Of a stretch of DNA of 64,000 bases, positions 26,277-35,423 are shown piece by piece. Each line of letters opens with the position of its first letter. Position 1 is the first letter of the stretch. The stretch lies in NCBI GenBank assembly GCA_046297935.1, contig JBKBHA010000001.1, forward strand, positions 124,001 to 188,000, in the 5' to 3' direction. The stretch is from CAYMZZ01 sp046297935 (GTDB lineage: Bacteria; Bacteroidota; Bacteroidia; Chitinophagales; Chitinophagaceae). The notes under the pieces were generated by a model that searched no databases, was not told where the DNA came from, and saw nothing but the letters and a program-made list of their open reading frames with translations. Made by a program: the position numbers and the translations under genes.

Positions 26277-29200
26277 ATGTCGGCATTAGAGAATTTTACC
26301 GGGAAGTTCAAGGAATTCAAGCCTACTTCCTGGGCCATCAAGAATAAGACCTCGATGTATCTGTTCATGTTGATTGTAACATTGATCGGGGTTTATCAAT
26401 TCAACACATTACCGAAGGAGCAGTTTCCTGATATTGTTATACCTACCGTGTATGTTCAGACTATATACGTAGGTAACTCTCCCAAGGATATGGAAAACCT
26501 GGTTACCCAGCCCATCGAAAAGCAGATTAAGGGTATTACGGGTGCCAAAATCAAAAAAGTAACCAGCACCAGCATCAACGATTTCTCCGCTATCACGGTA
26601 GAGTTTGATACCGATGTGAAAGTGGATATTGCGGTGCAGAAGGTGAAGGATGCCATTGACAAAGCCAAGCAGGATCTGCCTACCGATCTTACCCAGGAGC
26701 CCACAGCCCTTGAGGTAAGCTTTTCGGAAATGCCGATCATGTATGTGAACCTGAGTGGCGACTACGATCCGAACCGTCTCAAGCAATATGCCGACGAACT
26801 GAAGGACCGGCTGGAGGAACTGGCATCGATTAACCGGGTAGACCTGGTTGGTGCGCCCGAACGCGAATTCCAGATCAATGTAGATAATTACCGGATGCAG
26901 GCTTCCGGTGTCAGTTTCGACAATATTGCTCAGGCTGTTAGTTCGGAAAACCTCGACATCAGCGGTGGTTTGCTCGACGTGGGCAATATGCGTCGAAATA
27001 TTCAGTTGAAGGGCCAGTTCAAAACGGCATCGGATATTGAACAGATCGTCATCCGAAACTCAAGAGGTAATCCTATTTACCTGAAAGATATTGCAGTGAT
27101 CAAGGATACGATCAAAGACCGCGACAGCTATGCGCGTTTGGACGGTAAAAACGTAATTACGCTTAATATTATCAAGAGGGCTGGTGAAAACCTGATTGAA
27201 ACAAGCGATAATGTTAAGAAGATCACCGAAGAACTGAAAGCTGACCTTTTCCCTAAGGATTTGGATGTACGTATTACCGGCGACACCAGTAACAGTACCC
27301 GAACTTCCTTCAACGAACTGGTAAACTCGATTGTGATTGGCTTTATACTGGTATTGTTGATTCTCATGTTCTTCATGGGTGTGACAAATGCCTTTTTCGT
27401 GGCGTTGAGTGTGCCGCTGAGTATGTTCGTGGCCTTCCTGATGTTGCCGTTGGGTGATCCCGTTGTTGGAACCGACATTACGCTGAACTTCATTGTGCTT
27501 TTCGCTCTCTTGTTTGGATTGGGAATTATTGTGGATGACGCCATTGTGGTGATTGAAAATACCCACCGGATATTTATGGAAGCCAGGGGCAGGATCACCA
27601 GTACCCGTGCGGCCATGATGGCTGCAGGTGAGGTATTTATTCCGGTACTGGCAGGTACGTTAACAACGCTTGCACCATTCTTCCCGCTTCTGTTCTGGCC
27701 CGGCATCATCGGTAAGTTCATGATTTATCTGCCGTTGATGCTGATATTTACGCTTACCGCATCGCTCATCGTTGCCTTTTTGATGAACCCGATTTTTGCG
27801 GTCGACTTCATGAACCATCCGGAGCATGAGGGCAAAGTGTCCAAGTCGGCCATTTTCAGAAAGCCCGGCTTCTGGGTAGGTGTTGGCCTGGGATTATTCT
27901 TCCATCTGTTCTCTCCCTTCCTTGGCAACCTGACCCTGGTCATCATGTTATTGGTGGTGCTAAATCGATACTTTATTGAAGGATGGATTCGCTCTTTTCA
28001 GAATCGGGTGCTTCCCTGGATCATGGGTCATTACGAAACGATGTTGCGATGGGTACTGGCAGGCTGGCGTCCGGTGTGGATGCTTCTCGGCGCCATTGCT
28101 CTTTTCTTTGTAAGTATAGCCTTGTTCGCATTGCGTGGAGCGCCGGTGGTTACATTCCCCAGTGCCGACCCCAACCAGATCTATGTATATCTGAAGTTGC
28201 CAACAGGCACAAGGGTTGAATATACAGATAGTGTGACCCGCGCACTGGAGCAGCGAGTATTTCGTGTACTGGGAATTGATCCTGCCAGCGGCAAGACCAA
28301 CCCGATTGTGGAGAGTGTGATCGCCAACGTGGCCGTAGGTGCTGCTGATCCAAGCAGTGGTGACCGCAGTACCCGTAGCGAACTGGGCCGTATACAGGTT
28401 TCCTTTGTGGAGTTTGAAAAGCGACATGGCGTTTCATCGGCCCCGTATCTCGACAGCATTCGGGCGGTAATCAAAGGAATTCCGGGTGCAGAGATCTCGG
28501 TTGACAAGGAAGCAAACGGTCCACCCACTGAACCTCCGGTAAATATTGAAGTGGCGAGTGAAGATTTCGATTTGCTGATCAACTCTGCCGTCAATCTGAA
28601 AAACTACCTCGATAGTATACAGACGCCAGGGGTGGAAGAACTGAAGATGGACATTGACCTTCGCAGTCCTGAAGTGACATTGACAGTAGATCGCGAGCGG
28701 GCTAATGCCGAGGGAGTGTCGTCGTATCAGATTGGTATGGCTATTCGTACAGCCCTGTTTGGTCTCGAAGCCAGCAAAATCAAGGATGGAGAAGATGAGT
28801 ATAAGATACAGATCCGCAACAACGAATTGCAGCGTAAGAACCTGGTTGATCTGCTCAACATGAAGATATCCTTTATGGATATGGCCACGGGTCAGTTTAA
28901 GAATGTGCCTATTGCTTCGCTGGTGAAATACGATCTCACTAACACTCTTGGTAGTGTAAATCGTAAAAACCAGAAGAGAGTGATTACGCTAAGGTCGAAT
29001 GTACTGGAGTCGCAGGGATATACTGCGCAAAGCGTAAATGAGGACCTGGCCAAAAGCATTGCCCAGTTTAACCGCACTTTGCCACCCGGAGTAACCATCA
29101 GGCAGACGGGTGAAGGCGAACAGATGGCAGAAACGGCTAACTTCCTTGGTCTGGCCCTGCTGGCTGCACTACTGCTGATCCTGTTTATACTTGTTTTGCA

Positions 29201-29864
29201 GTTCAACTCTGTCAGCAAGTCGGTGATCATCCTTACCGAAATCATATTCAGTGTAATTGGTGTGATGCTGGGCTATGCGCTTACCGGCATGACCGTGAGT
29301 GTGGTAATGACGGGTGTAGGTATTTTGGGACTGGCTGGTATTGTAATCAAGAATGGTATCCTGGTAATTGAGTTTGCCGATGAATTGAGAGGTCGCGGTG
29401 TCAAGACCAGGGAAGCCGTTATTCAGGCTGGTAAAACCAGGATCATTCCTGTATTGCTCACTGCCCTGGCTGCGATATTGGCGCTGATACCATTGGCAGT
29501 TGGTTTCAATATCGATTTTGTGGGACTCTTTGAATCCTTTGAGCCGAATATTTTCTTCGGGGGTGATAATGCTGCATTCTGGAAGCCGCTTTCATGGACG
29601 ATCATCTTTGGATTGGCATTTGCCTTTTTCATGACCCTGATGATGGTACCGAGTATGTATCTGATAGCCGAGCGACTGAAGCGGCCCATGCGTCGGGCGT
29701 TTGGTGGTACCTGGGTATCCTTCCTGGGTATTCCTCCCTTCACGCTGCTGTTTGGTTTGCTGATGATTGCGGCCGCAATTATTCATCGCAGAAAAGTACG
29801 CCGCCGGGCAAGACGCCTGAAAGGTCGGGGCCTTGACGAAAGGTGGATCGGCAGTTGGTTTTAA
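26277..29864 (+). CDS. RND family efflux permease (AcrB-like)
   Basis: 1195 residues, longer than AcrB (about 1050). It has 12 membrane segments in two halves with large periplasmic loops; NTLPKEQFPDIVIPTVYVQT and NPKDMENLV-like porter segments are at the N-terminus. FGLGIIVDDAIVVIEN in TM4 carries the two Asp expected of proton relay. GILGLAGIVIKNGILVIEF is in TM10-11. Extra length comes from a hydrophobic segment between TM6 and TM7 (27830-28160) and from a basic C-terminal tail (KVRRRARRLKGRG). Substrates may be drugs or fatty acids. Confidence 0.93.
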   Translation: MSALENFTGKFKEFKPTSWAIKNKTSMYLFMLIVTLIGVYQFNTLPKEQFPDIVIPTVYVQTIYVGNSPKDMENLVTQPIEKQIKGITGAKIKKVTSTSINDFSAITVEFDTDVKVDIAVQKVKDAIDKAKQDLPTDLTQEPTALEVSFSEMPIMYVNLSGDYDPNRLKQYADELKDRLEELASINRVDLVGAPEREFQINVDNYRMQASGVSFDNIAQAVSSENLDISGGLLDVGNMRRNIQLKGQFKTASDIEQIVIRNSRGNPIYLKDIAVIKDTIKDRDSYARLDGKNVITLNIIKRAGENLIETSDNVKKITEELKADLFPKDLDVRITGDTSNSTRTSFNELVNSIVIGFILVLLILMFFMGVTNAFFVALSVPLSMFVAFLMLPLGDPVVGTDITLNFIVLFALLFGLGIIVDDAIVVIENTHRIFMEARGRITSTRAAMMAAGEVFIPVLAGTLTTLAPFFPLLFWPGIIGKFMIYLPLMLIFTLTASLIVAFLMNPIFAVDFMNHPEHEGKVSKSAIFRKPGFWVGVGLGLFFHLFSPFLGNLTLVIMLLVVLNRYFIEGWIRSFQNRVLPWIMGHYETMLRWVLAGWRPVWMLLGAIALFFVSIALFALRGAPVVTFPSADPNQIYVYLKLPTGTRVEYTDSVTRALEQRVFRVLGIDPASGKTNPIVESVIANVAVGAADPSSGDRSTRSELGRIQVSFVEFEKRHGVSSAPYLDSIRAVIKGIPGAEISVDKEANGPPTEPPVNIEVASEDFDLLINSAVNLKNYLDSIQTPGVEELKMDIDLRSPEVTLTVDRERANAEGVSSYQIGMAIRTALFGLEASKIKDGEDEYKIQIRNNELQRKNLVDLLNMKISFMDMATGQFKNVPIASLVKYDLTNTLGSVNRKNQKRVITLRSNVLESQGYTAQSVNEDLAKSIAQFNRTLPPGVTIRQTGEGEQMAETANFLGLALLAALLLILFILVLQFNSVSKSVIILTEIIFSVIGVMLGYALTGMTVSVVMTGVGILGLAGIVIKNGILVIEFADELRGRGVKTREAVIQAGKTRIIPVLLTALAAILALIPLAVGFNIDFVGLFESFEPNIFFGGDNAAFWKPLSWTIIFGLAFAFFMTLMMVPSMYLIAERLKRPMRRAFGGTWVSFLGIPPFTLLFGLLMIAAAIIHRRKVRRRARRLKGRGLDERWIGSWF

Positions 29865-29891
29865 TACATAGTGGCAATATGTAATACGTAA

Positions 29892-29926
29892 GGGGTAGCC
29901 AAGCAATTGGTTGCCCCTTCTTTTTT
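29892..29926 (+). terminator. Intrinsic terminator of the efflux operon
   Basis: A 9-bp stem GGGGTAGCC / GGTTGCCCC (two wobble pairs) with an 8-base loop is followed by TTCTTTTTT, 28 bases after the RND stop. Confidence 0.75.
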
Positions 29927-30095
29927 GCCTGCTTATCCTAAATTCTCATTTATTTTTAATTTTTTTGCTTTTTATGCAGCATTTCAAATGGGGCTTTTGT
30001 CTTTTTATCGTACTACTTGATTTTGTGCGATTGAACTGCTGCTGAACATGTCGTAACTTGTTGGTTTTGTATCCGCCTATCTAACTGCTTAGCGG

Positions 30096-30122
30096 AAAAG
30101 CGGCCCCCTTCGGGCCGCTTTT
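30096..30122. terminator. Bidirectional intrinsic terminator
   Basis: Perfect arms AAAAGCGGCCC and GGGCCGCTTTT with loop CCTTC work in both directions. It lies in the 410-base gap between the convergent RND and ERCC4-like genes; the rest of that gap holds no gene. Confidence 0.85.
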
Positions 30123-30125
30123 GTA

Positions 30126-30174
30126 TTCCGCTGGCTTGTATTTTGACCTCCGGTCAAAATACAAGCCAGCGGAA
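30126..30174. repeat. 23-bp perfect inverted repeat
   Basis: Arms 30126-30148 and 30152-30174 are perfect reverse complements with a 3-base loop (TCC). It directly follows the terminator at 30096-30122 but lacks a T-tract of its own. It could be a backup terminator or a decayed mobile sequence. Confidence 0.85.
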
Positions 30175-30274
30175 GGGGTATATAGACTGAGGCGGGTCAT
30201 ATTTTAAGCGAGTCCGGGGCGGCTGAACCATAATGGAGCATGTGTAGCAAATTCTGAATGCTTCTTATGGAGGC

Positions 30275-30931
30275 TTATTTATTGCCAGATTTGTTGCTAA
30301 AAGGCCTGTTAACGAACTCTTCCATGGAGTTAGCGATGCCGGGGCCAATACCCGGAACTTTCAACCATTCGTGGATTGGGGCATTGATCAAACTCTTAAC
30401 AGATTTGAAGTGGGATAAAAGGCTTCTACTTTTGGTTGTACCCAGGCCAGGTATTCCGGCTATGAAATTTGCCAGTTCATTCTGCGTCCTTGAGTGTTTT
30501 CGAAATTGATGGGGCAGCTTTTTTCCGGCGTTAACCTGTAGTTGGCACAGCTTAACGATTGTTTCAGCCGTTTCGAAGGCGCTACTGGTTCGGATGATGG
30601 GAATCAGCCAACTGGCGGAAATAGAAAGTAGCCCCCCATCTATTGCCGCTTTTGAAATACCTGATCCGGTATTGTACAAATCACCTTCTAATATGAATAA
30701 GGGTACATGATGCAGGCGGTGAAGCCGGCGGCATTGATCGAACAATCGATTAAAATAAAGGGATTGAAAAAAGTCTCGCGTAGTTTTGCGTTCCACAGCG
30801 AACCGTTCTCCGATGAGGTAGTCGCCAGCAGCAAGTGTTGTATAAACCGGCGAAACACCCATTTCTTCCAGTAAGGAAGGTACTTCGCTCCGCCGCTCAC
30901 GATAATCTATTTTGAGAATAATGTCATTCAT
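30275..30931 (-). CDS. ERCC4/XPF-type nuclease with helix-hairpin-helix tail
   Basis: 218 residues. The nuclease domain starts at ILKIDYRERRSEVP and contains AGDYLIGERFAVERKTTRDF, an exact GDxnERKx3D motif of XPF/Mus81 nucleases (about residues 37-56). Two helix-hairpin-helix units follow in the C-terminus (FIAGIPGLGTTKSRSLL and WLKVPGIGPGIANSMEEF, about 155-205). The order matches archaeal XPF without helicase. It would cut branched or flap DNA. The gene stands alone between two strong terminators, with the M16 gene upstream on the same strand. Confidence 0.85.
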   Translation of the reverse strand: MNDIILKIDYRERRSEVPSLLEEMGVSPVYTTLAAGDYLIGERFAVERKTTRDFFQSLYFNRLFDQCRRLHRLHHVPLFILEGDLYNTGSGISKAAIDGGLLSISASWLIPIIRTSSAFETAETIVKLCQLQVNAGKKLPHQFRKHSRTQNELANFIAGIPGLGTTKSRSLLSHFKSVKSLINAPIHEWLKVPGIGPGIANSMEEFVNRPFSNKSGNK

Positions 30932-30996
30932 ATCATGTGGTGAAAATCTCCAACTTGCTTACGGTAAATCAAAACTACCAAACTGTTTACCCCCAG

Positions 30997-31060
30997 ACAA
31001 ACTATAACAAGCAGAAAAAACCCGGCAATCGCCGGGTTTTTTCTGCTTGTTATAGTTTGT
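30997..31060. terminator. Long palindromic bidirectional terminator
   Basis: About 30-bp perfect arms (30997-31026 and 31031-31060) with loop AATC contain the core AAAAAACCCGGC/GCCGGGTTTTTT. It starts 2 bases after the M16 stop and gives a T-tract in both directions. Confidence 0.88.
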
Positions 31061-31062
31061 TT

Positions 31063-33921
31063 TTAAAATGCTTTCTTTTCTATCGGCTTCCCATCGGCAT
31101 CGAGCAACACAATCTCGTATCCGAGTTTCTGCAAGCCTGGGAGAATTTTCTCTTTGTCGCCAACAACAAGTATATTCATTTTGTCGGTATTGATCCATTT
31201 TTTGGCGAGAGCGTCAATATCAGCTTTGCTGATACCGGCTACAATTTTGGCCTGTTGGTCGGTGAAGTCGCCAGGCAATCCATATTCCAGGATCTGTCCG
31301 ATAAAGCCCGCTTTCTGGAAACCGGTTTCGTAGCGGAGTGCATCGCGTTGTCCAATCGCGCTTTTCAGGAAAGTGAGTTCGTCGGCAGTAATACCACCTT
31401 CGGAAAACTCTTTCATTTCACGCATGATTTCAATCAGCGCACTGTCGGTTGCGTTGGCCCGAATGCCGGCACTGAACGAGAAATCACCGGTTTGTTTACC
31501 GCCGCTAAATCCGCTGCGGGCGCCATAGGTCCAGCCTTTGTCTTCGCGCAGGTTCAGGTTCAAACGGCTGTTGAAAGCACCACCCAGTGCATAGTTCATC
31601 AATCCGGCTTTATAATATTCACCGGTTGCATCGAATTTCAAGCCAGTTACATAGCCCACACGAAATTCGGTTTGTGCCGATTTAGGAACATCCACCAGAT
31701 AGATCTTGGTCTTTTCTACGGCAGGTGCTGCTGCAATTGTTGGAATTTCAATCTTCTTATTCGGAAGATTTTTCAGGAATTCCAGTTTGGGCAACACTTC
31801 AGCCTCCGATATATCACCTACTACCACCACTTTCGCATCCTGCGAAGTCATGTAGTTGTCGTAGTAATTCTGCACATCGGCCAGTGTAAAGCTCTTCACC
31901 GTTTCTTCCGTACCATCGGTAGAAACACCCATGATATTGTTAGCGCCGAAGTTGATTTTTTCAATCACTGAGCTGGCAATCGACGAAGGCTCAGTTTTAG
32001 CTATCTTGAAACTTTCGAGGGATTGCTTCACGATGCGATTGAAATCGTCCTGGTTGAACTTGGGGCGGAACATTCTTTCTTCAAGCAGGCGCAGAGTGGC
32101 GTCGAGGTTTTTCACCTGCGACTGTACCTGGAAGGTAATATCATCCATGCCATCGAATACGTTAACAGAACTACCCAGTTTCTGAAGTTCGCGCGACATT
32201 TCTTCGGCGGTATAGTTCCTGGTATCCTGGTTCATCATGCTGGCAAAAAGAGATGGCAGGCCGGCCTTCTTAAGATCGTTGGCATTGAGCAGGTGTCCAC
32301 CCGGAATGCTGATCGACAATGTTACGGTCGGTACTTCTTTATTCTCGGTGCCGATTACCTGAATGCCATTACCCAGATCTTTTTTCCAGAATGCAGGCAC
32401 TTTCACAGTGGGGTTAGCACCGTTCGGTGGCATTTTGCTGCGGTCGAAATTATCTTTTGGCTTATTGTACACCAAACCATCGTATCCGTAGTCAGGAGAT
32501 TTGTATCCGGCAGTGCTGATTTCATAGTTCACGTCGCCAACCACCAGTTTTTCCTGATTTTTTGGAACCACGCTCAATGTAACATTGTGCTTGTATTTGA
32601 TGTACTTGTTGTAAACCCGCATTACGTCGGCCTTTGTTACTCCCTGATACATTTCCATCAGTTTGCCGATCATATTGGGGTTATTGGTGAAAGTCTCGAA
32701 TGCGGCGAGTTGAGAAACCTTGCCCGCCACACTTTGCAGACCATTGATCAGTTGTGATTCGTAGCCACCTTTGAATTTAGCGATATCATCGTCAGTAACA
32801 CCACGGGCTTCAAAGCTGTCGAGGGCATTGTTCATCAGGTAAAACATATTCGAGAGGCTCTTGCCGGGGTAAGGAATTACCTGGAATATGAACTGACCTG
32901 ACAGTTCGTTGAGTTGGCTAAAGGCTCCTGCCTGAAGTGCCAGTTGTTTTTTGGTCAATTGCTGATACAGCACCGAGTTGTTACCCTGTCCCAGAATCTG
33001 CGCCAGGCAGGCGAGTGCCGGCATGTCGGGGTGATAGTTGGGTACTGTCGGGTAAGCCTGCAACATCAAAGGCAGGCGGGCGTAATTGTCTACATACTGA
33101 ACAAACCGGTGTTTGGGCAGTTCGGGAACCATCGGCGGCATGTCTTTCACTTCAGGTCCACGGGGTATGCTGCCAAAATATTTACCTACCCACTCGGTTA
33201 CCTGTTGTGGGTTAACGTCGCCTCCAATGGTAAGCACCGCATTATTGGGTCCGTACCAGCGAAGGAAAAAGTTCTTAAGATCGTCCACGCCAACCCGGTT
33301 CAGGTCTTCAATATAACCGATCGTGAGCCAGCTATAGGGGTGACCGTATGGGTACAAAGTTTTCGACATCATTTCGAAAGCCAGTCCGTAGGGCACGTTA
33401 TCAATTCGTTCGCCCCGCTCGTTCTTTACAGTTTCGCGCTGAATTTCAAATTTCTGCTGGGTAACAGCATCCAGCAGGAAGCCCATGCGATCTGCTTCCA
33501 GCCACAACATTTTTTCAAGCTGGTTGCTGGGCACCGTTTGAAAATAGTTGGTACGATCGAGGTTGGTGCTACCATTGAGCGTACCGCCCGACTCGGTAAC
33601 GATCTTGAAATGCTGTTCATCGCCAACGTTATCGCTTCCCTGAAACATCATATGCTCAAAGAAGTGGGCGAAGCCGGATTTACCAATTTCCTCCCGTGCC
33701 GAACCAACGTGGTAGGTCACGTCTACATGCACCACCGGGTCGCTATGATCTTCATGAATGATCAGCGTCAGGCCGTTTGGATACACATATTTCTCATAAG
33801 GAATCACCAGTTCATCGCCCTGGCGGGTCACTTTTTCTACCAGCTTTGGCTTAACCTGGGCCATCACCATGCCGGTGCCCAGGAATGTCAATGCTGTTAA
33901 CAGTAACAGTTTTTGTCTCAT
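31063..33921 (-). CDS. M16 family zinc metallopeptidase (two-domain)
   Basis: 952 residues from ATG 33921, which provides a signal peptide (LLLLTALTFLGTGMVMAQ). The open frame upstream to 34065 has no such start. Zinc motif HFFEH lies in KSGFAHFFEHMMFQ (about residues 70-84), with a downstream Glu in the ERRETVKNERGERIDN-like helix. The second half (from about 510) repeats the fold without the motif, as in PqqL/pitrilysin-type proteins. It degrades peptides in the periplasm. It ends at a strong terminator and is monocistronic. Confidence 0.92.
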   Translation of the reverse strand: MRQKLLLLTALTFLGTGMVMAQVKPKLVEKVTRQGDELVIPYEKYVYPNGLTLIIHEDHSDPVVHVDVTYHVGSAREEIGKSGFAHFFEHMMFQGSDNVGDEQHFKIVTESGGTLNGSTNLDRTNYFQTVPSNQLEKMLWLEADRMGFLLDAVTQQKFEIQRETVKNERGERIDNVPYGLAFEMMSKTLYPYGHPYSWLTIGYIEDLNRVGVDDLKNFFLRWYGPNNAVLTIGGDVNPQQVTEWVGKYFGSIPRGPEVKDMPPMVPELPKHRFVQYVDNYARLPLMLQAYPTVPNYHPDMPALACLAQILGQGNNSVLYQQLTKKQLALQAGAFSQLNELSGQFIFQVIPYPGKSLSNMFYLMNNALDSFEARGVTDDDIAKFKGGYESQLINGLQSVAGKVSQLAAFETFTNNPNMIGKLMEMYQGVTKADVMRVYNKYIKYKHNVTLSVVPKNQEKLVVGDVNYEISTAGYKSPDYGYDGLVYNKPKDNFDRSKMPPNGANPTVKVPAFWKKDLGNGIQVIGTENKEVPTVTLSISIPGGHLLNANDLKKAGLPSLFASMMNQDTRNYTAEEMSRELQKLGSSVNVFDGMDDITFQVQSQVKNLDATLRLLEERMFRPKFNQDDFNRIVKQSLESFKIAKTEPSSIASSVIEKINFGANNIMGVSTDGTEETVKSFTLADVQNYYDNYMTSQDAKVVVVGDISEAEVLPKLEFLKNLPNKKIEIPTIAAAPAVEKTKIYLVDVPKSAQTEFRVGYVTGLKFDATGEYYKAGLMNYALGGAFNSRLNLNLREDKGWTYGARSGFSGGKQTGDFSFSAGIRANATDSALIEIMREMKEFSEGGITADELTFLKSAIGQRDALRYETGFQKAGFIGQILEYGLPGDFTDQQAKIVAGISKADIDALAKKWINTDKMNILVVGDKEKILPGLQKLGYEIVLLDADGKPIEKKAF

Positions 33922-34070
33922 AGATGATTGTTTTAGGGAATAAGCAAAGTAAGGAATAAAGCCTTTACGTAGCTGCCACTTATCACTTTCAGAGGAAAAA
34001 ACTATTTCCGGACGCGAAAATGCCTGATTCACCGGCCTTTTGGTCGCTATTGACCGAGTAGGCACCAGGT

Positions 34071-34104
34071 TTTGTTCAGTTTTTTCAGCCGCGAACTAAA
34101 TTTG
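34071..34104 (+). promoter_or_regulatory. Putative promoter of the AIM24-like gene
   Basis: -7 TAAATTTG (34097-34104) matches TAnnTTTG. A TTTG at 34071-34074 is 22 bases upstream, slightly longer than the usual spacing. The ATG is 15 bases after the -7 box, so the leader would be short. Confidence 0.5.
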
Positions 34105-34118
34105 CGTAAAACAAAAAT

Positions 34119-34919
34119 ATGAGTCGTATGCGCCTCAACCATGACATCGACTTCCGGATTTACGGAGAGGAACTTCAGTTTGTGGAAATTGAACTTGACC
34201 CACAGGAAACGGCAGTGGCCGAAAGTGGTGCCATGATGATGATGGAAGACGGGATTCAGATGCAAACCATTTTTGGAGATGGATCGACCCAGCAGCCTAC
34301 GGGTATTTTCGGGAAATTGATGAGCGCCGGCAAGCGGGTGTTGACAGGCGAAAGTCTGTTTATGACCACCTTCACCAATATCGGTCAGGGCAAAAAGAAA
34401 GTGAGTTTTGCGGCACCTTATACCGGCAAGATCATTCCACTCGATTTGCAGGAACTAGGCGGTTCGCTGATAGCCCAGAAAGATGCCTTTCTCTGTGCTG
34501 CCAAAGGGGTTAGCATTGGTATTTATTTCCAGCGTCGCCTGGGCACAGGGATATTCGGGGGCGAGGGTTTTATTATGGAGAAGCTGGAGGGCGATGGAAT
34601 GGCATTCTTACATGCCGGAGGTTATATAGTGGAAAAAGAGCTGGCTCCAGGCGAAGTACTCAAGGTCGACACCGGCTGTGTGGTTGCTTATACGCCCGGA
34701 GTCGATTTCGATATTGAATTTGTACGCGGCGTGAAAAACTGGATGTTCGGCGGTGAGGGACTGTTTTTTGCACGTCTGCAGGGCCCCGGCAAAATATGGC
34801 TTCAGTCGCTGCCGATCAGCCGCCTTGCCGGCCGGATAATGGCCTACGGAACTTATAACCGCAAAGAGGAGGGAGGAATTTTGGGAGGATTGGGCAATTT
34901 GCTGGATGGGAGGGAGTGA
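34119..34919 (+). CDS. TIGR00266/AIM24 family protein
   Basis: 266 residues, rich in beta strands and glycine. It has the family features FVEIELDPQETAVAESGAMMMME at the N-terminus, then ESLFMTTFTN, AAPYTGKIIPLDL, GYIVEKELAPGEVLKVDTGCVV and GGEGLFFARLQGPGKIWLQSLP. Mitochondrial AIM24 is related. The function in bacteria is unknown. The C-terminal Gly-rich GGILGGLGNLLDGRE ends within the start of a simple-sequence region. Confidence 0.88.
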   Translation: MSRMRLNHDIDFRIYGEELQFVEIELDPQETAVAESGAMMMMEDGIQMQTIFGDGSTQQPTGIFGKLMSAGKRVLTGESLFMTTFTNIGQGKKKVSFAAPYTGKIIPLDLQELGGSLIAQKDAFLCAAKGVSIGIYFQRRLGTGIFGGEGFIMEKLEGDGMAFLHAGGYIVEKELAPGEVLKVDTGCVVAYTPGVDFDIEFVRGVKNWMFGGEGLFFARLQGPGKIWLQSLPISRLAGRIMAYGTYNRKEEGGILGGLGNLLDGRE

Positions 34920-34921
34920 TG

Positions 34922-35415
34922 GGAGGGGAGAGGGGAGAGGTGAAAGGTGAGAGGTGAAAGGTGTGAGGTGAGAGGTGAAAGGTGAAAGGTGAGAGGTGAG
35001 ACGTGAAAGGTGAAACGTGAAAGGGCGCTACTTATCTGCGCAATCTGCGGGAACAGAACAGTTGCACCGATAGGCAAACTACCTCATTATGTCGCAGTTC
35101 TGTTCCCGCGGATTGCGCAGATTTTTTCGCGGATAACGCAGACCTAGCCTGTAAGTTTAAGCTTTCAGTTCCCGCAGATTGCGCAGATTTTTACCGCAGA
35201 TCGCACAGATTTCAGCCCCCTCTTACGGCGTCCGCCGCGGAAAAATCGCCTCTCACGTTTCACGTTTCACGTCTCACGTCTCTCCTCTCATCTGCCTTCG
35301 CTACGCTTCGGCAGACAAGCCTCTCACGTCTCACGTTTCACGTTTCACGTCTCACCTCTCACCTTTCACCTTTCACCTCTCACCTCTCACGTTTCACGTT
35401 TCACGTTTCACTAAC
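34922..35415. repeat. Nested repeat region with ATCTGCG copy B
   Basis: The 504-base gap holds no gene. Outer arms are degenerate heptamers: GGTGARA-type (34922-35025) and the complementary TYTCACS-type (35251-35412). Inside, arms 35034-35059 and 35097-35122 are 26-bp reverse complements with one mismatch, and a third ATCTGCG arm runs 35166-35212. Between them sits a TCTGCCTTCGC...CTTCGGCAGA hairpin near 35290-35315. Any frames through the heptamers are low-complexity artefacts. Confidence 0.85.
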
Positions 35416-35423
35416 TTTGCGCC

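Noticed and set aside
30937..33900. Several long plus-strand frames (up to 344 residues) opposite the M16 gene
   Set aside because: Shadow frames: the minus strand has a complete M16 peptidase with signal peptide and zinc motif.
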